From positions 1 through 12,723 of the forward strand of contig WFSM01000083.1 of NCBI GenBank assembly GCA_015485945.1: a stretch of DNA of 12,723 nucleotides, given 5' to 3'. Every line of letters starts with the position of its first letter. Position 1 is the stretch's first letter. The DNA is from Candidatus Bipolaricaulota bacterium. GTDB taxonomy: Bacteria; Bipolaricaulota; Bipolaricaulia; UBA7950; UBA9294. Shown here in pieces: positions 10,160-12,723 of the stretch. The position numbers were made by a program, and so were the translations under genes. The notes under the pieces are model-generated. The model was not told the DNA's origin, made no database searches, and saw only the letters and a program-made list of their open reading frames with translations.

Positions 10160-10413
10160 TTACCTCCGCTCCTGGCAGCTCAGCAGAGCGATGCGGGCGG
10201 CGCACGGCGTCGAGTGGGATATTGGTCTCCGCCGCAGTGGGGGAAAGTCATCATAATTGGCGCTGCTGCGACCTTGAGGAATATCACAAAGACAACAATC
10301 AGAAGGTTAATCAGCACGTTGATGAACGTCCCGTAGTAGATAGCCGTTGCTCCCGCATCACGCGCCGCCTGCGCGGACGGATCAAGTACTTCCCCACCGC
10401 CAGTGAAGGGACG
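10152..10413 (-). pseudogene. mscL: Degenerate mscL, large-conductance mechanosensitive channel fragment
   Basis: The minus strand from 10413 (just after an in-frame stop at 10414-10416) reads SAQAARDAGATAIYYG then TFINVLINLLIVVFVIF. This is the end of the periplasmic loop and the second transmembrane helix of MscL, whose family consensus is close to AQAAGAPTLNYGVFINTVINFLIVAFVIF. The frame then breaks around 10250-10275. A second minus-strand frame, 10247 to a stop at 10152-10154, reads NIPLDAVRRPHRSAEL, which matches the zinc-ribbon tail found on some MscL proteins (IPL.A.RCPHCTSEL). Both ribbon cysteines in this stretch have become arginine (CGC, as expected from TGC). The first transmembrane helix and any start codon are missing. 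The combination of truncation, frameshift and lost zinc ligands indicates a dead gene. Its 3' end runs convergently into the last codons of the surface-protein gene. Confidence 0.75.
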
Positions 10414-10424
10414 TTAGCACGTGA

Positions 10425-10679
10425 TTACGGCAGGTGCGGCCTGATACCGATCACGTACTCGGCGAGGATCTGCGCGTCTACCCGGTCGACGTCGGCCTGC
10501 TCCCGCTGCTTCGCGGCCCTGGGAAGGAGGGCTATAGACCACGTCGGCCCGCCATTGTCGTGCACCAGGTCCACGCCGGTGATGTCCGTCCCCGGATTCG
10601 CTTTCTGGTTGATCGTGCCGTCCGTGGTGTTTTCGATCAGGTTGTAGCCGTAAGAATCGAACGTGTTCGCCTGTGGCGG
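10425..10679 (-). pseudogene. Fragment of a choice-of-anchor/CSLREA-type surface protein
   Basis: Read on the minus strand from about 10670, the frame gives FDSYGYNLIENTTDG, then GTDITGVDL, then HDNGGPTWSIALLP. This is the hallmark end of choice-of-anchor or CSLREA-type extracellular proteins (GYNL...GD..G.DP...DNGGPT.T.ALLPGSPAID). After ALLP the similarity is lost: the expected GSPAIDAG is replaced by RAAKQREQADVDRVD, and the frame stops at 10425-10427. Upstream of 10670 the same frame runs on but looks like noise. It is therefore a piece of roughly 45 recognisable residues without a credible start or the usual repeats before it. It lies immediately upstream, on the same strand, of the mscL relic, so both probably belong to an older minus-strand segment that was broken up. 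Confidence 0.6.
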
Positions 10680-10920
10680 AGGTCTTTTATGAAGACGCAC
10701 TCTCACGCTCGTATACTCGTGTCGAGGGAAACAAGGGCAGGGACGGTCGGTGGTCTTGCTTGCCCGGTGGAGTCCTACTCTACCGGGGTGCCCGATGCTC
10801 TCTGGCGCAAGTTTCATGCAGTCCGGACAAACAACGAACCGATTCGTCACTGGCGAATCTCCGATTCCCTCCCCACAGCAAGCTGCGGGGTATCCAGCAG
10901 AGGGATTTTATTAAATGTAA
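10680..10920. repeat. Hairpin-rich non-coding stretch, possible dispersed repeat
   Basis: I see no convincing gene here on either strand. The open frames present overlap each other on both strands and have the arginine-rich look of chance translation. Three inverted repeats stand out. The arms at 10763-10772 and 10778-10787 form a 10-pair stem with one G-T pair and a five-base loop. The arms at 10841-10847 and 10853-10859 form a seven-pair stem around a five-base loop. The third, at 10871-10890 (CCCCACAGCAAGCTGCGGGG), has a single A-C mismatch and a tight loop. No run of T follows any of them, so they are not obvious intrinsic terminators. The layout fits a dispersed palindromic repeat or the remnant of a small mobile element, or less likely a structured RNA. 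The assignment is weak. Confidence 0.35.
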
Positions 10921-11106
10921 CACTGCGACTGTCCGTATTGGCTCAACCCCGGATTCGGCCTGTTCTACGAATTTTATCACTGCTTGCGCGTTGGGGTGGA
11001 ACGCAAGGCAGGACAGGTATGGTTGTACGCGTCGATTCTCGCCTTTCCCGAGGCCGTGTTGCGGTATGCCCCCACCGGCGCCGGCGTGCAGGTAGGGACG
11101 CATTAA
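10921..11106 (+). pseudogene. Orphan coding-like fragment, unrecognised
   Basis: Sixty-one sense codons run from just after a TAA at 10918-10920 to a TAA at 11104-11106. The translation (beginning HCDCPYWLNPGFGLFYEFYH, later GQVWLYASILAFPEAVLRYA) looks like real protein: aromatic and hydrophobic residues are spaced as in helices, and the arginine/proline/serine excess of shadow frames is absent. No ATG is present in the frame except one immediately followed by the upstream stop, and no ribosome binding site precedes any internal GTG or TTG. I read it as the 3' remainder of a gene whose front was lost at the junction near 10920, where the hairpin-rich stretch ends. I do not recognise the family. 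It could also be a chance open frame. Confidence 0.35.
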
Positions 11107-11158
11107 CCATGCGTAGGTTAGGCCAAATCGTGAATATACCATCCGGCGAATCCAGTGC

Positions 11159-11165
11159 TAGGAGG
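11159..11165 (+). promoter_or_regulatory. Ribosome binding site for the 107-residue gene
   Basis: TAGGAGG lies eight bases before the ATG at 11174 and is the main reason to accept that start. I found no clear paired -35 and -10 promoter boxes in the bases before it. Confidence 0.7.
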
Positions 11166-11173
11166 CCATAAAC

Positions 11174-11497
11174 ATGCACCACCGCCTTTGTTTCTCTGCC
11201 AATGTATACGGTTACAGACCAGCAGATTACGGTGGGGAAATTCAATACAGCATCTACCTCTGGGAGTGCCCGTTTGAAAAGAAGCTCCAGATTTTCGGTT
11301 GTAGAAGATGGGCCCAACGATTTGTGGGAATATTGTCACTAAAAAATAATGGACATTGGCTTGGAGCCGGTCATGTGGAAATTTATAGGAATAAATATCT
11401 CCCAATAGCTCGAATAGGAACGGTGAGAAAGATCCCAATAATTTTGCTTGACTTCCTTGAGGGTCAGCGTTATTCTGCGCCGCTATTTCCGCAGTGA
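11174..11497 (+). CDS. Hypothetical protein, 107 residues, first gene of the small zinc-ribbon operon
   Basis: An ATG eight bases after TAGGAGG begins a 107-residue protein that I do not recognise. It is rich in aromatic residues and basic overall, with no signal peptide or transmembrane helix. Recognisable stretches include YGGEIQYSIYLWECPFEKK and NNGHWLGAGHVEIYRNKYLP, which look like a small mixed beta fold. Its three cysteines do not form CxxC pairs, so it is not a zinc ribbon. The DNA is visibly more AT-rich than the surface-protein genes, with many A- or T-ending codons (for example AAA AAT AAT), suggesting different ancestry or recent transfer. Its TGA stop overlaps the Shine-Dalgarno sequence of the next gene, and the four genes from here to 12033 are closely packed, so it probably heads an operon with the LysW-like proteins. 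Confidence 0.75.
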   Translation: MHHRLCFSANVYGYRPADYGGEIQYSIYLWECPFEKKLQIFGCRRWAQRFVGILSLKNNGHWLGAGHVEIYRNKYLPIARIGTVRKIPIILLDFLEGQRYSAPLFPQ

Positions 11498-11505
11498 GGA
11501 GGTGA
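11497..11505 (+). promoter_or_regulatory. Very strong ribosome binding site for the 18-residue peptide
   Basis: AGGAGGTGA is a nine-base perfect complement to the usual 3' end of 16S rRNA. It lies seven bases (counted from the AGGAGG core) before the ATG at 11510 and overlaps the preceding TGA stop. Such a site argues that the tiny frame behind it is translated, and at a high level. Confidence 0.75.
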
Positions 11506-11509
11506 AAAA

Positions 11510-11566
11510 ATGGCTCAGAAGAAGACGAAAGGTGGAAAGAAGTCGGGCGGTAACGGGAAGAAGTAA
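11510..11566 (+). CDS. Lysine/glycine-rich 18-residue microprotein
   Basis: The ATG at 11510 follows a perfect Shine-Dalgarno match and opens a frame of 18 codons before a TAA: MAQKKTKGGKKSGGNGKK. Seven of 18 residues are lysine and five are glycine, and none is acidic or hydrophobic beyond the start, so it should be unstructured and strongly cationic. It sits between the 107-residue gene and the first LysW-like gene, with 12- and 24-base gaps. It is too short for family assignment. It could be a nucleic-acid- or polyanion-binding peptide, a partner for the acidic tail of the last protein in the operon, a lysine-rich substrate for modification, or a leader whose translation tunes the genes after it. 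The evidence for translation is good; the function is unknown. Confidence 0.65.
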   Translation: MAQKKTKGGKKSGGNGKK

Positions 11567-11590
11567 ACGACGTTGGTGCCGGAGGCCGTT

Positions 11591-11851
11591 ATGATAACAG
11601 GGAATTGCCCTGCGTGCGGTACGCGCTTTTCGATCAGGGAAGGAATAAAAGTATCAGAACGGCTACGCTGCCCTGAATGTGGAGTGCTGCTCGAGTATAC
11701 CGGCAAAGGGCCGTTTTTCGTGGAGTGGGTGGAGGAAAACTGGGGTCTGACGGAACCTGATGCCGCTCCGGTGGGGAAGATCCCATTGGCAAAGCGGACC
11801 AGACTGCAGCGGAGACCGGAAGCTCGCTCGAATAAGCGGAGGCGCTATTGA
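11591..11851 (+). CDS. LysW-like zinc-ribbon protein with basic C-terminal extension
   Basis: I chose the ATG at 11591, five bases after GGAGG (11581-11585); an in-frame TTG at 11573 would add six residues but overlaps that site. The 86-residue product has CPAC at 6-9 and CPEC at 27-30, the paired knuckles of a rubredoxin-like zinc ribbon, then GVLLEY as in LysW/ArgW amino-group carrier proteins. EENWG at 48-52 resembles the conserved EDWGE at the very C-terminus of LysW, whose final glutamate carries the amino acid. Here the motif is internal: Leu replaces the terminal Glu, and about 34 residues follow, with 11 Lys/Arg among the last 24. A normal LysW has some 53-56 residues and ends at EDWGE, so this protein cannot act as a standard C-terminal carrier unless it is processed. 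Its stop overlaps the next start (TGATG). The fold assignment is fairly secure and the role unknown. Confidence 0.8.
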   Translation: MITGNCPACGTRFSIREGIKVSERLRCPECGVLLEYTGKGPFFVEWVEENWGLTEPDAAPVGKIPLAKRTRLQRRPEARSNKRRRY

Positions 11852-12033
11852 TGAAAAAGATAGTGGAAGGTATATGTCCCGCGTGTGGGGAGACGATTTA
11901 TCTACCGCCAGCGGATGTATACAAGGGAAATGTCATCCACTGCCCCGTTTGCGGAGCTAAATTGGAGATCATTGAGGAGTCTCCGCTAGACTTTGAGGAG
12001 ATCTTCGATGATGAAGAGGACGACGACATTTAG
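11851..12033 (+). CDS. LysW-like zinc-ribbon protein with acidic tail
   Basis: The ATG at 11851 shares its A with the preceding TGA stop and has GGAGG at 11838-11842, eight bases upstream; an in-frame TTG at 11848 is a less likely start. The 60-residue product has CPAC at 9-12 and CPVC at 31-34, with IYLP between the knuckles and HCPVCGAKLEII after, close to the LysW pattern (CP.C...I.LP......G....CP.CGA.LE). It then departs from LysW: the C-terminal EDWGE is absent and the last 14 residues contain ten Asp/Glu (ending DDEEDDDI). It is therefore LysW-like in fold but lacks the carrier glutamate motif, which makes a role in lysine or arginine synthesis doubtful. The tail complements the basic tail of the preceding protein and the lysine-rich peptide. 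It is the last gene before a strong terminator. Confidence 0.82.
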   Translation: MKKIVEGICPACGETIYLPPADVYKGNVIHCPVCGAKLEIIEESPLDFEEIFDDEEDDDI

Positions 12034-12046
12034 TCGTGGTTCCGAC

Positions 12047-12087
12047 AAAATCGCCGCCCGAGAACCAATCTTCGGGCGGTGATTTTT
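12047..12087. terminator. Rho-independent terminator, likely bidirectional
   Basis: AAAATCGCCGCCCGA (12047-12061) pairs with TCGGGCGGTGATTTT (12072-12086) in a 15-pair stem with one G-T pair and a ten-base loop. It is followed by T on the plus strand and preceded by A, so it can serve both strands. It starts 13 bases after the stop of the zinc-ribbon operon and marks its end. It could also end transcription from the minus-strand relic at 12185-12329. Confidence 0.88.
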
Positions 12088-12184
12088 AACTGAAGTCATC
12101 TTTCTCAGCGTTACATAAGCTGAAATCCCTTATCTAAGTCATTGTAAGTATTCTGCAAACTCGCTAATCGAATGTGCTTCGCTG

Positions 12185-12329
12185 CTACAGCTCATCCTCG
12201 ATTTTTCTCAGGAACTCCTTGCACATTTGGATGTCAACATTGGGCGTGACGCCCTTGGCAATGCGCCGTCGATTCCTCCAATGATTCCTTCAGATGCACA
12301 GAGACGATCCGGTTGCTTTTCCTCAGCAT
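12185..12329 (-). pseudogene. Possible decayed ribbon-helix-helix antitoxin gene
   Basis: On the minus strand an ATG at 12329-12327 opens MLRKSNRIVSVHLKESLEES, which resembles the N-terminal strand and first helix of ribbon-helix-helix antitoxins (VSVRL.E.L.E). In this frame the sequence soon ends in a stop. In the neighbouring minus-strand frame the sequence RIAKGVTPNVDIQMCKEFLR continues to KIEDEL and a TAG at 12185-12187, resembling the second helix of the same fold (GVT.SE.I..AL...L). A single-base frameshift near 12260-12285 would join the halves into a protein of about 47 residues. No toxin gene is visible next to it. The remaining bases from 12088 to 12392 show nothing else I can support. 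The assignment rests on pattern resemblance only. Confidence 0.35.
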
Positions 12330-12380
12330 TTGCCGGAGAATTGGGAGCGGTGAAATCGGCATTGTCTGTTGCCATTCACA

Positions 12381-12388
12381 AGGAGAGG
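12381..12388 (+). promoter_or_regulatory. Ribosome binding site for the acetyl-CoA hydrolase/transferase gene
   Basis: AGGAGAGG precedes two consecutive ATG codons at 12393 and 12396. The spacing from its end is four bases to the first and seven to the second, so the second is slightly favoured. Confidence 0.65.
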
Positions 12389-12395
12389 CAAAATG

Positions 12396-12723
12396 ATGGA
12401 GAAAGTCGCCGCATCAGTTCAAACCTGGCAGGAGCGCTATCCGGAAAAGTTCGTGCCGCCGGATAAGGCGTTTTCTCGTATTCACCGCGGCGATCGCATC
12501 TTCGTTGGAACCGGCTGTGGTAAGCCGCAGTACCTTATTAATAAACTGGTGGATTATGTGCATCGGCATCCCAAGGCGTTTTTCGACGCCGAGGTGCTCC
12601 ACATCTGGACGTTGGGAGTGGCCCCGTACATGCGGGACGAGTTTAAGCAGAACTTCCGCCATAACGCATTTTTTATCTCCGGGAACACGCGCGCGGAGGT
12701 AAACAAGGGATTGGCAGATTACA
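12396..12723 (+). CDS. Acetyl-CoA hydrolase/CoA-transferase family protein, 3' end cut off by the window
   Basis: The start is one of two adjacent ATG codons (12393 or 12396) behind AGGAGAGG; 109 residues are visible before the window ends. WQERYPEKF followed by GDRIFVGTGCGKPQYLINKL and, later, VLHIWTLGVAPY and FRHNAFFISGN.RAEVN.G are characteristic of the N-terminal domain of the acetyl-CoA hydrolase/transferase family, which includes 4-hydroxybutyrate and other CoA-transferases. These enzymes move CoA between acetyl-CoA and a carboxylic acid in the cytoplasm, often in fermentation. The form with WQE.Y at the start and FRHNAFFI is one I associate with proteins that carry an extra C-terminal GNAT acetyltransferase domain, but that part would lie outside the window. 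The substrate cannot be told from this fragment. It is separated from the zinc-ribbon operon by a terminator and is probably an independent unit. Confidence 0.88.
   Translation, partial: MEKVAASVQTWQERYPEKFVPPDKAFSRIHRGDRIFVGTGCGKPQYLINKLVDYVHRHPKAFFDAEVLHIWTLGVAPYMRDEFKQNFRHNAFFISGNTRAEVNKGLADY

Noticed and set aside
10156..10647. A 163-codon plus-strand frame starting at the second surface-protein stop
   Set aside because: It runs opposite the mscL and choice-of-anchor relics, which read far better as protein, and has no domain or coding character.
10434..11171. A 245-codon plus-strand open frame across the gene-poor region
   Set aside because: It is antisense to the clear choice-of-anchor fragment, is arginine-rich throughout, and overlaps the better coding-like frame at 10921-11106.
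11591..12033. LysW genes of lysine or arginine biosynthesis
   Set aside because: Neither protein ends in EDWGE, and no LysX, LysZ, LysY, LysJ or LysK gene is visible, so I keep the label LysW-like.
11510..12033. A ubiquitin-like or Pup/UBact-type modifier system
   Set aside because: No protein ends in GG-Gln, GG-Glu or a diglycine tail, and no ligase or proteasome gene is present.
10160..12392. CRISPR array, tRNA or rRNA genes in the gaps between genes
   Set aside because: No regularly spaced direct repeats, cloverleaf or conserved rRNA segments could be found by eye.
12227..12466. A 79-codon plus-strand frame before the acetyl-CoA hydrolase gene
   Set aside because: It overlaps the clear start and ribosome binding site of that gene in another frame and lacks its own ribosome binding site.

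Overview
This is a bacterial window with Shine-Dalgarno-led genes, ATG and GTG starts, tight operons and moderately high GC in most coding DNA. I cannot name the organism. Giant DUF11-type surface proteins, LysW-like zinc ribbons and a vestigial MscL with a C-terminal zinc ribbon would fit an uncultivated, possibly thermophilic, deep-branching lineage, but that is a guess.

Layout. Positions 3-7268 hold the 3' part of a gene for a very large secreted protein built from DUF11/isopeptide-type beta-sandwich repeats; its start lies upstream of the window. It overlaps by 4 bases (7265-7268) a second gene, to 10159, for a 964-residue protein of related modules with its own signal peptide and calcium-loop motifs. 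The two proteins end in the same pair of modules and look like co-expressed parts of a cell-surface or fimbria-like structure.

Positions 10160-11173 contain no intact gene. The region is a patchwork of relics: a frameshifted mscL pseudogene (minus strand), a fragment of a choice-of-anchor/CSLREA-type surface protein (minus strand), a stretch of hairpins that looks like a dispersed non-coding repeat, and an orphan coding-like fragment on the plus strand that I do not recognise.

Positions 11174-12033 hold a compact four-gene operon of very small proteins ending in a strong terminator: a 107-residue protein of unknown function, an 18-residue lysine/glycine peptide behind a 9-base Shine-Dalgarno match, an 86-residue LysW-like zinc ribbon with an internal EENWG motif and a basic tail, and a 60-residue LysW-like zinc ribbon with a strongly acidic tail. 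This is the best candidate here for an undescribed system. None of the LysW modification enzymes (LysX/ArgX-type ligase, LysZ, LysY, LysJ, LysK) is visible in the window.

Positions 12088-12392 contain what looks like a decayed ribbon-helix-helix antitoxin gene on the minus strand. The window then ends inside the 5' part of an acetyl-CoA hydrolase/transferase gene.
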